DNA of 64,000 bases, from contig CAKTTC010000002.1 of the NCBI GenBank assembly GCA_934613645.1, positions 124,001-188,000 of the forward strand, in the 5' to 3' direction. The notes under the pieces were generated by a model that saw nothing but the letters and a program-made list of their open reading frames with translations, ran no database searches and was not told the origin of the DNA. This document shows, in pieces, positions 16,234-24,427 of the stretch. This stretch comes from an uncultured Opitutales bacterium (GTDB lineage: Bacteria > Verrucomicrobiota > Verrucomicrobiia > Opitutales > Intestinicryptomonadaceae). Position numbers and translations under genes: made by a program. Numbering within the stretch: the stretch's first letter is position 1; every line of letters begins with the position of its first letter.

Positions 16234-18750
16234 TCACCGCGCCGACGCTTTATCGAATTGCTCGAGGTCGAAAAGCGTCGGCGATGTCGCTTCCATTTCC
16301 GCGCGCTTAAGATAACCTAAACCGTCGCGCCAATAGTCAGGGTTGAGCTCGCAGCCGATACCATCGCGCCCAAGCAGAACAGCCCTATAAGGGACGGTCA
16401 TTATGCCGCCAAACGGGTCGAATACAACTTCGCCCTTGTTTGAATACCGATTGATAACGCGGTCTACGATGTCGAACTGCAACGGGCAGATGTGCATAAT
16501 CTTATCGGCGCGCGACTGTTCGCCGTTGAGGGTAATCATTCTGTTTACGTCGTCCCATACCCAACGGGAACGGGCGGGCACGCGCAAGGTCTCGAACGTT
16601 GCGGGCAGCTTGCCCTCGGCTTCAAGCTCTTTCGCCAATTCGACATGCGCGCCGAAATCGTAAACATGCTCGCCGTAGTAATTCTTGAAAAGGCGCGAAA
16701 GTTCGTCTATGGGAAGGTCGCGAATTTCGGCGGGCGTCAAAAAGCGGTTTCCCGAACTGTTCCATTTTGCGCGGGCGTCAATCTGCCACTGCGCGCGCGT
16801 GTATTCGGCTTTTGTTTTCGACACCGGAACATCTGCATATGCTTTCGACGTGTCGGTCGGCAGCTTTCTGAATAAAAGCAGATATTCGGGGCAACCTACG
16901 CCCATCTTCGAGCCGTCCTTGCACTGTTCCGTCCAACCCAGCCTGTAAGTCTGGTTGTTTTCGCGAACGACGTCGGTTTCAATCGTTATCATTCCAATGA
17001 AGACAAAACCGTGCTTGCAGGTGTGCAGCGTTGTGAGCATGTGGAAAGGGTCAACCGTCGGACAACCCAGCTTTGTCGTGTTGCCGAAAAGAATGCGGTC
17101 TTTCACGTGGCAGGCGTAGATTCTTCCGGGTTTGAGCACGCGCAGCAGTTGCGGAGTGAGGTAGTCCATCTGCTTGAAAAAGCGGTCATTGTCTTCATTG
17201 TGGCCGAAATCGTTGTAGCTTGCGCTGTATTCGTAGTGGTTGCCGAATGGAATCGACGTGCAAATTAAATCGACCGAGTTTTCGGGCATGCGCTGTGTTT
17301 CCTCGACGCAGTCGTTGTTTATTGCAACAAAATGCTTGCCGCGCACTTCTTGACGTTCAACGCCTATTGTTCTAACTAACTCGCAACTCATACTCTCTTT
17401 TGATAATCCGTATTTTTTAATAATTGATGACATTTCCGAAACAAGCGCATTGTGGCGCGCCCATTTCGATTTCAAAACGTCCACGACAGGCTGCTCGCTC
17501 TCGACGAAAACAATGTCGATTACAACCTCCGACGTCTGCAAAAAGCGGTAAATTCTGTGGACGGCTTGGATAAAATCGTTGAATTTATAACCGACGCCCA
17601 AGAATATCGCGCGGCGGCAGCGTCGCTGAAAATTGCAACCGCTGCCGCTCAAAATCGGCTTTGTCGCAAGATACTTTTCGCGACCTTCCGAAAAGTCGAT
17701 AATTCGCTTTTCGCGCGTTTCGAGGTCGAGCGAACCGAACACTTCCACGCATTCGGGCAACGCTTTTTTTATGGCGTGGCGTTCCGCCTCTTGGTCGTGC
17801 CATATAATGAAATGCTCGTCGGGTTCGGCGTCGATAATCGCGCGCATTCTGTCGATGCGCAACCCGATTGAATCGCGTTTTACGGCGGCGGCGGCCTTGA
17901 GGTCGTTTACGGTGTCGGCGAACATAATTTCCTGCCCGTCGCGGTCCACAATCGGCTTGAAAGGCTCTTCGATTCTGTGCCAGACAACCTTTAGCGGCGG
18001 CAGGTCGTAGCCTGCGTCGGAATAGCCGAGGTCGCTGGGCTTTGTCAAAAAACACGCCCACGACGCAAGCCACAGCCAGAATTCGCGCTCCTTGTGAGGG
18101 TGCAGCGTCAGGTTGTTTGCTTTTGTTGAGTCTCTTTTGAAAAAGCGCGTAAGGGCTTGCCCCGTGTCCATTATGCCCAAAAAGCCGCCGTAGTGAATAA
18201 GTTCTTTGTATCGATTCGGCGCGGGCGTCGCAGTGAAGACGAACCTAAATGGAATTTTGTCGAACAGGCGCAAAAAGGTCTGAAACGTTTTCGTCCCGTA
18301 GCCGCGCAACACGGCGGCTTCGTCAAGCGAAACAACGCCGTAATTGTTAGGATTTAACGCGCCGTCGCGCACGCGCTCATAGTTCGTTATGTGGACAGCC
18401 TTTTGGCAGGCTGCGGCTTCGGAATCGTTGCGGACATACTCCATTTCCACTCCCAACGTTGCGCCGTCGCGGAAAAACTCCTGCCGAACGCCTAGCGGCA
18501 AAATAATCAGGGCTTTTTTACCCGTGCGCGCCGAAAGGTAGCGCACAAGCTCGATTTGGATAAACGTTTTTCCAAGTCCGAACGCGGCAAAAACCGCGCG
18601 CCGACCTCCACGCGCACACCACACGCACAAGTCGCGCTGATGCGGCTTGAGCATATCGCTGAAGTCGGACGTTTTCGCATCGGAAAAGCCGAACGACTGA
18701 GCCAGCGCGACTTTAGAATTCAGAAAATCAGAATACGACATCATACGCAC
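16234..18750 (-). CDS. DEAD/SNF2-type helicase fused to DNA methyltransferase, 838 aa
   Basis: Residues about 30-450 form a superfamily 2 helicase: AFGLGKT (56-62) is Walker A, LDEAA (142-146) motif II, TATPAP (173-178) motif III and QAVHRIYR (395-402) motif VI. Residues about 475-838 are a DNA amino-methyltransferase with TSIPF (498-502) in the catalytic (D/N/S)PP(Y/W) position and a C-terminal FDPFGG SAM-binding motif, giving a beta-class order. Such fusions occur in phages and probably protect phage DNA from restriction. No cognate nuclease is nearby. The alternative start at M4 is possible. Confidence 0.85.
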   Translation of the reverse strand: MRMMSYSDFLNSKVALAQSFGFSDAKTSDFSDMLKPHQRDLCVWCARGGRRAVFAAFGLGKTFIQIELVRYLSARTGKKALIILPLGVRQEFFRDGATLGVEMEYVRNDSEAAACQKAVHITNYERVRDGALNPNNYGVVSLDEAAVLRGYGTKTFQTFLRLFDKIPFRFVFTATPAPNRYKELIHYGGFLGIMDTGQALTRFFKRDSTKANNLTLHPHKEREFWLWLASWACFLTKPSDLGYSDAGYDLPPLKVVWHRIEEPFKPIVDRDGQEIMFADTVNDLKAAAAVKRDSIGLRIDRMRAIIDAEPDEHFIIWHDQEAERHAIKKALPECVEVFGSLDLETREKRIIDFSEGREKYLATKPILSGSGCNFQRRCRRAIFLGVGYKFNDFIQAVHRIYRFLQTSEVVIDIVFVESEQPVVDVLKSKWARHNALVSEMSSIIKKYGLSKESMSCELVRTIGVERQEVRGKHFVAINNDCVEETQRMPENSVDLICTSIPFGNHYEYSASYNDFGHNEDNDRFFKQMDYLTPQLLRVLKPGRIYACHVKDRILFGNTTKLGCPTVDPFHMLTTLHTCKHGFVFIGMITIETDVVRENNQTYRLGWTEQCKDGSKMGVGCPEYLLLFRKLPTDTSKAYADVPVSKTKAEYTRAQWQIDARAKWNSSGNRFLTPAEIRDLPIDELSRLFKNYYGEHVYDFGAHVELAKELEAEGKLPATFETLRVPARSRWVWDDVNRMITLNGEQSRADKIMHICPLQFDIVDRVINRYSNKGEVVFDPFGGIMTVPYRAVLLGRDGIGCELNPDYWRDGLGYLKRAEMEATSPTLFDLEQFDKASAR

Positions 18751-18753
18751 CTC

Positions 18754-19146
18754 TCATTTCGCTTCCCCGATTATATAGTTGATGTTTCGCACGTCGATTT
18801 TGCCAATGTCCACGCCGCGCTTTTCAACCTCGGCTGCGAAGAGCCCAAGCAACATCTTTTTGAAATTGTAGTAGCGTTCAGTCGGCGGAAGTGTCGCGTT
18901 GAAGCTCTCCACCGACTGCCTGCCGAACTCTTTGGCGTGCTCCTTTTTTGCAAAGCCGATGATTTTGTTTCGGGCGATGGTCTCGCGGGTGAGCGTCGAT
19001 GTCGTCTCAATCTCGCGCCGCTCTTTTACGACCATATCATAACGGTGCTTGTCGGTCTCCAAGTCTACCAAAAAGCCCGTGAAATATCTGCGCGGCGTAG
19101 ATAACACGCGCCCCGAAATTGCAATGTAAAAGTTTGCGTTAGTCAT
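18754..19146 (-). CDS. Hypothetical phage early protein, 130 aa
   Basis: The start is the ATG at 19144-19146 (MTNANFYIAISGRVL), overlapping the upstream stop as ATGA. It ends three bases before the helicase-methyltransferase gene. It is a mixed alpha/beta protein with a charged middle helix and a C-terminal GKIDVRNINYIIGEAK. No family is recognised. Confidence 0.55.
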   Translation of the reverse strand: MTNANFYIAISGRVLSTPRRYFTGFLVDLETDKHRYDMVVKERREIETTSTLTRETIARNKIIGFAKKEHAKEFGRQSVESFNATLPPTERYYNFKKMLLGLFAAEVEKRGVDIGKIDVRNINYIIGEAK

Positions 19147-19391
19147 CGCGCACCTCCGTTTAAAAGCCAATCTTGGCAAAATTGCTTTGCCTCGTCTACA
19201 TTTGGGCGCAGCTCAAAAACGGGCGTGATAAGCCGTTTAAGATTGCTGATAGCAACGCAAACGCCATCGGCGCGGCGGGCGTTGATTGAGCATTTCCACG
19301 CGCCCTGCGACGCCTCCCAACAACCCCAATTTTTGCCCGACTTAATAAACCGCCAGTCGAGCCGTCCGAAGTCAAATGTTGCCTGCGTCAT
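19143..19391 (-). CDS. Hypothetical phage early protein, 82 aa
   Basis: The ATG at 19389-19391 (MTQATFDFGRLDWRFIK) overlaps the upstream stop by four bases and its own end overlaps the next gene by four bases. It is rich in Trp (four in the first 35 residues), suggesting a small folded domain. No family is recognised. Confidence 0.5.
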   Translation of the reverse strand: MTQATFDFGRLDWRFIKSGKNWGCWEASQGAWKCSINARRADGVCVAISNLKRLITPVFELRPNVDEAKQFCQDWLLNGGAR

Positions 19392-19684
19392 ATCGCACTC
19401 CTTGTCAGTGCGTGGTTGCACTTGTCGATAATGCTTTGTTCGATTTTTGACAACTCGCGTTCAGCCCGCCAGTCGCATACATTTCGACGTATTGCGTCGA
19501 TTTCGTCCGTTGTAAACGTCGGCTCTATGCGACAGTTCCACTCTTCGATTGCCTCACGCTCGGTTCCTTTGTAGCCAATCGAGGCGTCGCATACATTGCA
19601 AATGACAATCCATTCCCCGCCGTCGCAACCGCTAATCATCGCCTTTCCGCCGCAGAACGGGCACGGCTTTAGTTTATCGCTCAT
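19388..19684 (-). CDS. Lar-like restriction alleviation/zinc protein, 98 aa
   Basis: The start chosen is ATG 19682-19684 (MSDKLKPCPFCGGKA). Two CxxC motifs (CPFCG near residue 8 and CNVCD near residue 31) with the later ...EAIEEWN pattern match the Lar family, whose Rac prophage member alleviates type I restriction. The C-terminal third is a separate helix. It overlaps the upstream ASCH gene by 11 bases. The restriction-alleviation role is by family; many members are uncharacterised. Confidence 0.7.
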   Translation of the reverse strand: MSDKLKPCPFCGGKAMISGCDGGEWIVICNVCDASIGYKGTEREAIEEWNCRIEPTFTTDEIDAIRRNVCDWRAERELSKIEQSIIDKCNHALTRSAI

Positions 19685-20072
19685 CTTTCGCCTCCATAAA
19701 GCAATGCCAACGGATAACAAACATTGTATTAGTCCAATTTTTGTATGTCTTTGCAAAAAAGTTAAAAAAAGCGGACTTATTATCAAAACCATCTCTTTCA
19801 ATTAAATCTCTTAAAAAAGGCTCGTCTAAATAAGCTTTGCCAAGCGGGGATTCTACGGCTACGCGTTCAAGGCGTGAGTCTATTTCAATGAATATAATTT
19901 CCGAAACAAACGCCACGCCAAGCTTGCGGCACTCTTTTGTCCGCAAGCCTGTATACAAAGTGAGCTTTTCGCCCACCTCGACATTTTCCCATTTTGGCGA
20001 CGCGCGGCGGATTGTCTGCCGCTTTTCGCCCGAAAGGATTTTGTCGATGAAAACCGAAAAATTAACGTTCAT
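19674..20072 (-). CDS. ASCH-domain protein, 132 aa
   Basis: The N-terminus (FSVFIDKILSGEKRQTIRRA) shows the ASCH signature of a hydrophobic strand, G-x-K and Q-T-I-R, followed by a strand-rich PUA-like barrel. ASCH proteins bind RNA or modified nucleosides, and some deaminate or hydrolyse N4-modified cytidine. It overlaps the next gene and is one of two ASCH-like proteins in this operon. Substrate unknown. Confidence 0.7.
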   Translation of the reverse strand: MNVNFSVFIDKILSGEKRQTIRRASPKWENVEVGEKLTLYTGLRTKECRKLGVAFVSEIIFIEIDSRLERVAVESPLGKAYLDEPFLRDLIERDGFDNKSAFFNFFAKTYKNWTNTMFVIRWHCFMEAKDER

Positions 20073-20350
20073 TTTCCGCGTCCTCCAATTGCTTTTGACA
20101 TTAAGCCTCCTAATGATATTTTTTCGGAAGAAACATTTGTTGATACTACTTCCACTTCAATTTTATCACTCGACAAAAAACCTAAAAATTCCTCTATTTT
20201 TTTTGCCGTCTCTAAAGGCGACAACAAGTCGCCATAATAAATAGTTGACGAGTCAAAAACTTCGCCGGCTTTCCCCTTTCGGCACAATTTAATAACTGTC
20301 CCCATCGGGGTATTATTAACGACAAACATAAAACGAGTCTCTATGTTCAT
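20069..20350 (-). CDS. Hypothetical phage early protein, 93 aa
   Basis: The frame overlaps both neighbours by four bases. Sequence MNIETRFMFVVNNTPMG begins with strands, and the middle has a lysine-rich helix. It is more AT-rich than its neighbours. No family is recognised. Confidence 0.5.
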   Translation of the reverse strand: MNIETRFMFVVNNTPMGTVIKLCRKGKAGEVFDSSTIYYGDLLSPLETAKKIEEFLGFLSSDKIEVEVVSTNVSSEKISLGGLMSKAIGGRGK

Positions 20351-21078
20351 TTTATATCCTTTTTGGCCGTCGGGCCCTTTAATTTTTTTGCGATTTTCGC
20401 ATACGTCGAGCGCATTGCCTGCTTGCCTATGAGCTTTGTTTTCGGCGCGGCGGCAACCCTTAAGCCTTGCTTAATAGTTGGATTCTCCGACGCCTTTCGA
20501 GTTGTTCGGGAAAGCCGAACAACTGATTTTTTCGACGCGGGAAGTGCGCGGATTGCGTCGTTTAGGCGTCCCGCGATGTCAAGCCCGACCTCCCAAAAGC
20601 CGACGTTGCCTCGGCACGGCACGCGCATCTCAAACGCCTGCGCATTTGCAATCCGCCAACCCACGCGCCCCGCCTCGTGCCAAAAGCTTGTAAACTTTTT
20701 TCCGTCGGGCGAAAATTCGTCCACAAGCTCCACGCGCCCGACAATGCCGCCCGACCAGTTGCGACTAAGCTCGACAACGGGCGGAATCTTGGCGGCAAGC
20801 TCGGCGTCGATACTCGCCGCGAATTTGTAGATTGCTTGAAAATTTAGAGGGTATTGCGTGCGGTTTGCGTGGATAAACAGCTCGCCGCGAAAATGCGTGT
20901 AAACGTCCCTGCTTAAGCAGTCGCGCAAGCCGTGGACCACAAGCCACGCCTCTACGGGGGAAAGCGAAAGCGCGAACCGCTTTCCGCGTTTGCGGGCGTC
21001 GGCGAAAGCCTCCGCACCTGCGTCGCCGTCGAAAAGCTCGACGCGCCGCACGCGGTTGTCGTAATTAAAATCTATCAT
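20347..21078 (-). CDS. ASCH/PUA-like domain protein, 243 aa
   Basis: The middle of the N-terminal half contains FALSLSPVEAWLVVHGLRD and FRGELFIHANRTQYP, the strand and RG-x-x-x-IHA pattern of larger ASCH domains that bind nucleic acid or nucleosides. A later NVGFWEV tract may close the barrel. The C-terminal 70 residues are basic. With the other ASCH protein and an HD hydrolase it suggests a small nucleotide-handling set. Function unknown in detail. Confidence 0.65.
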   Translation of the reverse strand: MIDFNYDNRVRRVELFDGDAGAEAFADARKRGKRFALSLSPVEAWLVVHGLRDCLSRDVYTHFRGELFIHANRTQYPLNFQAIYKFAASIDAELAAKIPPVVELSRNWSGGIVGRVELVDEFSPDGKKFTSFWHEAGRVGWRIANAQAFEMRVPCRGNVGFWEVGLDIAGRLNDAIRALPASKKSVVRLSRTTRKASENPTIKQGLRVAAAPKTKLIGKQAMRSTYAKIAKKLKGPTAKKDIK

Positions 21079-21108
21079 AAAAAATCCTTTTTTTGTATGA
21101 GGGTTGAT

Positions 21109-21720
21109 TTAGTCGAAATAGGCGTCGTAGGGCGCGACAAGCCGCTTGAACGAGTCGAGCACTCCGGGCGGCGTGGTTGCGTCAGTATCAAACGCGCGAA
21201 TTACCAAGTCGCGGTTATACTCAAACGCTTCCGTGCGCCCGCTGTGGAGCGCAAACAACATCGCCTCAATCTTGTCGGCGTAAAAAACAATGCGCGTTTC
21301 GGCGGGCGTAAGGTCAACCGACATAACGTTTGAGCGCGCAAAACTTTCAGCGTCAATAAAATCGTCTTCGTTTTTTAGACGCGCCGCGACGGGCGCGGGA
21401 ATGTCGCCCAAAATAACCTCGTGCGCGTCGTGCAAAAGCGCGCCCACAAGCAACGCGACAGTGTCGGCGCGAACCTTGCGCACGTTGTCGGGTATGTCGC
21501 CGCCGCTCCACTCCGATTGAGAGAGCGCAAAAAGCAAAATGCACATCACGCCGAAAGTGTGCTCGCCGACCGTCTGCCGCCTGCCGTCGGGTTGCGTGTG
21601 CCAACGCATAACGCGCGCGGCGTCGAGCGTTTTAAAAAGGCGGCGACGGCGCGCTTCGAACGCGCACTCCTCCTCGCGCTTGGGCAGCCACTTGGCAAGC
21701 CTGTTTTTGCCCTTACTCAT
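21109..21720 (-). CDS. HD-domain phosphohydrolase (YfbR-like), 203 aa
   Basis: The start is ATG 21718-21720 (MSKGKNRLAKWLPKRE), overlapping the upstream stop by eight bases. The motifs MRWHTQ, VGEHTFGV and LLHDAHEVILGDIPAPV give the H...HD...D metal ligands of 5'-deoxyribonucleotidases such as YfbR and of phage dNMP hydrolases. It probably dephosphorylates nucleoside monophosphates, adjusting host pools during infection. Phage homologues are common. Confidence 0.8.
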   Translation of the reverse strand: MSKGKNRLAKWLPKREEECAFEARRRRLFKTLDAARVMRWHTQPDGRRQTVGEHTFGVMCILLFALSQSEWSGGDIPDNVRKVRADTVALLVGALLHDAHEVILGDIPAPVAARLKNEDDFIDAESFARSNVMSVDLTPAETRIVFYADKIEAMLFALHSGRTEAFEYNRDLVIRAFDTDATTPPGVLDSFKRLVAPYDAYFD

Positions 21721-22720
21721 TGACCGCCTCCTTTTGCGCCTTGAGAGCCAAGCCCTTGCGGTGGTAAACCGAAAACTCAAGCGGCTTTAAAAACGCATAG
21801 CAAGTGCCGTTGACAAAGATTGTCCGCTTTTCGGCGTCAGTCGGAATGTGCATTGTCCACGGCGAGTCGAACGCCGTAAGTGGCTTGAGTTGTTCGGCTG
21901 AGTGGGCGGGCAAGCCGTCCGCGCCCGCGTGGTAAAGCCACTCCGTAAAATCGCACTTTGGCAAATACGCAAGCTTGCGCGCCGTCCCGAGTCCATCGAA
22001 CTTAACTAAACGCTTGCGCAAATTCTCAAAATCAAAACCGTCAATAAAAGTGGGCACAAAAGCCAAACCGCCCTTGTTTTTAAACGCGCGATACGTCTGA
22101 TTCCGCTGAAAATCAAAAAGCTCTACGTTGATAACGTGGACGCTGTTGTAATTGCGCGCAAGTAGATAGTTGCCGCAACCCGTCGGCACGCACGCGGCAA
22201 CGCGGTATTCTTTCGTCGGGGAATTTTCGTCGAGCGCGCCGAGTAAAAACTTAAACGCCGCAAATTCTTCGGCGGAAACCTTTTTTTGGTCGATAACGAC
22301 AGAATCGCGGTTGAGCCGCGCGAGCATTTCGTCATAATCTTGGCGCACTTGCGCGCATTCCTCGACAGCCTGCTCCATAGCCTCGATGTGTTCTTTGACA
22401 CTGCCGTAGCGGGCTATTTCATTGCCGTTCGAGTCGCAAACCGAAACGGATTCCTTGCTTCCATTGTCCAATTCTTCATTCTTCATTCTTAATTCTTCAT
22501 TCCCTGCGGGCGCGGATTCTTCGGCTTCGGGCGCGGATTCTTCCGCTTCCGCCATTTCGGGCGTTGACTCGCCTAATTCTTCGTTCTTATTTCTTATTTC
22601 TGCGTCCTCCACGTGCGCGAGCTTGTAGTCTTGGCAGGTGTCGGGCGTGCGTAAAAACGCACGGTCGCACTGCTCGTGCATCGTGCAGTCGTGGCAGTCG
22701 GTTGATTTGTTTTTGTCCAT
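21713..22720 (-). CDS. Phage protein with NEEL repeats, 335 aa
   Basis: The start is ATG 22718-22720 (MDKNKSTDCHDCTMHEQC), with an N-terminal Cys/His cluster that may bind zinc. Residues about 35-80 hold an acidic low-complexity linker containing NEELRMKNEEL and EESAPE repeats. A coiled coil follows, then a folded C-terminal domain (FLLGALDENSPTKEYRVAAC). No function is recognised. The linker DNA is a microsatellite-like string of attctt units shared with the gene at 22,931. Confidence 0.6.
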   Translation of the reverse strand: MDKNKSTDCHDCTMHEQCDRAFLRTPDTCQDYKLAHVEDAEIRNKNEELGESTPEMAEAEESAPEAEESAPAGNEELRMKNEELDNGSKESVSVCDSNGNEIARYGSVKEHIEAMEQAVEECAQVRQDYDEMLARLNRDSVVIDQKKVSAEEFAAFKFLLGALDENSPTKEYRVAACVPTGCGNYLLARNYNSVHVINVELFDFQRNQTYRAFKNKGGLAFVPTFIDGFDFENLRKRLVKFDGLGTARKLAYLPKCDFTEWLYHAGADGLPAHSAEQLKPLTAFDSPWTMHIPTDAEKRTIFVNGTCYAFLKPLEFSVYHRKGLALKAQKEAVNE

Positions 22721-22746
22721 GTTTTTCCTTTGTTCAGTTGTTTGAG

Positions 22747-22917
22747 TTAAAAAGATTCGACGGCGAGCCATACAATAGCCGCCCAAAGGGAAAGCGTGAA
22801 CGCGCCAAGCGCGACCGCCTCCGCGAGCGGCCAAACCGCCCAAAACGTGCGGTGAAATGCTTTGGCGCGCAACCCGCGCAGCTCGCAGTTTAGTTCGTCG
22901 GAAAATTCGTATTTCAT
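22747..22917 (-). CDS. Small membrane protein, 56 aa
   Basis: The frame from ATG 22915-22917 encodes MKYEFSDELNCELRGLRAKA followed by one hydrophobic helix (AVALGAFTLSLWAAIVWLAV). It lies 13 bases after the previous gene and 26 bases before the next, in the same operon. A one-pass phage membrane protein (exclusion, or regulation of lysis) is possible, but nothing specific supports this. Confidence 0.55.
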   Translation of the reverse strand: MKYEFSDELNCELRGLRAKAFHRTFWAVWPLAEAVALGAFTLSLWAAIVWLAVESF

Positions 22918-22930
22918 TTTTGCCCCTTTC

Positions 22931-23482
22931 CTATTCGCTTAAAAAATGAAGAGCCGCCCTCACGAGCGCGAAAACAACCGCCGCCACCGCGATGGGAATG
23001 AAAATCGGCGCGCGAAAAACCTTGCCCACAAGCCCGCCGAGCCTTTCGGCAAAACACTTTTCGGCGGCGCGCTCCTCAACGGATTCGTTGCTTTCCGCCA
23101 CCCGCTTCGCATTTTCTTCATTCGCTTCGCCCTTGGGCGAAAACGTTGTTGCCTGCGCGTCGGGCGCGGCGCAGAAAAACTCCGCCGATAGTTCGCCCGA
23201 TTCAGCCGCCGCCAATTCTTCATTCTTAATTCTTAATTCTTCATTCGTTTCGGCAGTCAGCTGAACAGCCGAAATTTTTCCGCCTAAGCGAATGAACGCC
23301 AACATCGCCCCGTCGGAACACAGCGGCAACTCCGATGCCTTTTCGAACGGCTTCAGAAAAAACGAATCGCCGTCGGCAAGCGTTATCGAAATTTTGTCGT
23401 AGCAAACGCGCCACATTTTCACGCGCGCCGCCGATACCGCCGCGCCGCGCCCGATGAGGAATTTTATTTCATTTGTTGACAT
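22931..23482 (-). CDS. C-terminal membrane-anchored phage protein, 183 aa
   Basis: The first 80 residues form a small domain. A linker with NEELRIKNEELAAAESGELS and a Glu/Ala/Ser-rich region follows. The C-terminal 30 residues (APIFIPIAVAAVVFALVRAA) form one membrane helix. Together with the small membrane protein downstream it may act at the envelope. No family is recognised. Confidence 0.55.
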   Translation of the reverse strand: MSTNEIKFLIGRGAAVSAARVKMWRVCYDKISITLADGDSFFLKPFEKASELPLCSDGAMLAFIRLGGKISAVQLTAETNEELRIKNEELAAAESGELSAEFFCAAPDAQATTFSPKGEANEENAKRVAESNESVEERAAEKCFAERLGGLVGKVFRAPIFIPIAVAAVVFALVRAALHFLSE

Positions 23483-23494
23483 TACCCCCGACTC

Positions 23495-23698
23495 CTACTT
23501 TTTCGCCGCAACGCGCTTTAAAAGCGGTTTAATGCCGCCGTGTTGGTTTATGCAAACAAACAAGTCCTTGAGCTTTTCGCGGTTGTAAAGCCCCTTGCGG
23601 ACTCGGAGCGTGGGAAACGCCTTCAGCAGGTCGCCGAACGACGTTTCGCCCACCATGAGAATTTGCTTTGCTTCGTCCCGTCTAACTAATGCTATCAT
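23495..23698 (-). CDS. Small HTH-like early protein, 67 aa
   Basis: A basic protein, MIALVRRDEAKQILMVGETS, with a possible winged-helix pattern (FGDLLKAFPTLRVRKGLYNR) and a Lys-rich C-terminus. Size and place among early regulators suggest a DNA-binding or excisionase-like role, but no signature is clear. Confidence 0.45.
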   Translation of the reverse strand: MIALVRRDEAKQILMVGETSFGDLLKAFPTLRVRKGLYNREKLKDLFVCINQHGGIKPLLKRVAAKK

Positions 23699-23766
23699 GA
23701 TTTTGCCTTTTTTGCTGTTTGAAAATTTTGTTGCCCTACTTGCGCCACTCGGCTACGTTCGGGCGT

Positions 23767-24096
23767 ATGGAACTTGATAAATTTGTTGAAATGACCTTAA
23801 CTTCGATTTTCGACGGAGCCGCCCGCGCGGCTTCGCACGCCAAAAAACAAGGGGGCGCGGTAAACCCCAACGCAGGCACCGACGATAGAGGCGCGCTCTT
23901 CGCCCGCCCCGGAGGCTATAAACGACTCTGCATTGCGGAGTTCGACGTTGCCCTTTCCGTCGGCGACAAGAAAAATCAGGGCGGGAAGCTCGGAGTTGTC
24001 CTCGGCTCCGTGGGAATCGGCGGCGGCGTTTCCACCGCCGAAGAATCCGCCCAAATTACGCGCGTTAAATTTTCCGTGCCGTATATGCTGCCGTAG
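23767..24096 (+). CDS. Trypco2-like/IKFSVP-family protein on opposite strand, 109 aa
   Basis: The start is ATG 23767 (MELDKFVEMTLTSIFDGAAR). The layout of an N-terminal helix, INP-like middle, IAEFDVALSV strand, Gly-rich turn and ending TRVKFSVPYMLP matches a widespread small family seen near defence and mobile genes (trypsin-co-occurring domain-like). It runs against the early operon and is antisense to the end of the frame at 23,797-24,255. No good ribosome site is seen. It may be a cargo gene with its own regulation. Confidence 0.6.
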   Translation: MELDKFVEMTLTSIFDGAARAASHAKKQGGAVNPNAGTDDRGALFARPGGYKRLCIAEFDVALSVGDKKNQGGKLGVVLGSVGIGGGVSTAEESAQITRVKFSVPYMLP

Positions 24097-24255
24097 CTCG
24101 GCGAGGTCGTAGACCTCGAGCCGAAACGGATTCCACGAACCCGAACAAAACTCAAGCTCGATATCTACAGAGCCACCGTCGCCGCGCATTATGCTTCGCA
24201 CGCGCGAAAACTCGACCATGCCGTTTCGGGCAACTAAAAATGTCCGCCCGCCCAT
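23797..24255 (-). CDS. Early phage protein, antisense overlap at 3' end, 152 aa
   Basis: The start ATG 24253-24255 lies one base after the stop of the RHH gene, so translational coupling supports it. Residues 1 to about 55 (FLVARNGMVEFSRVRSIMRG) look like a real folded protein. The last 95 residues overlap the plus-strand gene completely and look like low-complexity antisense reading (Gly/Ala/Arg-rich). Probably the original 3' end was replaced when the plus-strand gene arrived. Confidence 0.45.
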   Translation of the reverse strand: MGGRTFLVARNGMVEFSRVRSIMRGDGGSVDIELEFCSGSWNPFRLEVYDLAELRQHIRHGKFNARNLGGFFGGGNAAADSHGAEDNSELPALIFLVADGKGNVELRNAESFIASGAGEERASIVGACVGVYRAPLFFGVRSRAGGSVENRS

Positions 24256-24256
24256 G

Positions 24257-24427
24257 CTACCACTCTTTCTTGCCCTGCTGCTTTGCCCTGCGCGCCTCGA
24301 GTGCCTCGGTAAGTAGCTTTACGCACATTTTCGCGTCAATGCCGCGCGTTTCCTGCGCTGCAAGCAGCCTAATTTCGGCTCTGATGTCGACAGGCACGCC
24401 CGATATGTTCAACGATGTAGTTTCCAT
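24257..24427 (-). CDS. Ribbon-helix-helix (Arc/CopG-like) protein, 56 aa
   Basis: The frame from ATG 24425-24427 encodes METTSLNISGVPVDIRAEIR: a strand, then helix LLAAQETRGIDAKMCVKLLT and a basic tail. This is the RHH layout of small repressors and antitoxins. Start and upstream stop share one base (TGATG), so it is coupled to the gene upstream. Confidence 0.6.
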   Translation of the reverse strand: METTSLNISGVPVDIRAEIRLLAAQETRGIDAKMCVKLLTEALEARRAKQQGKKEW

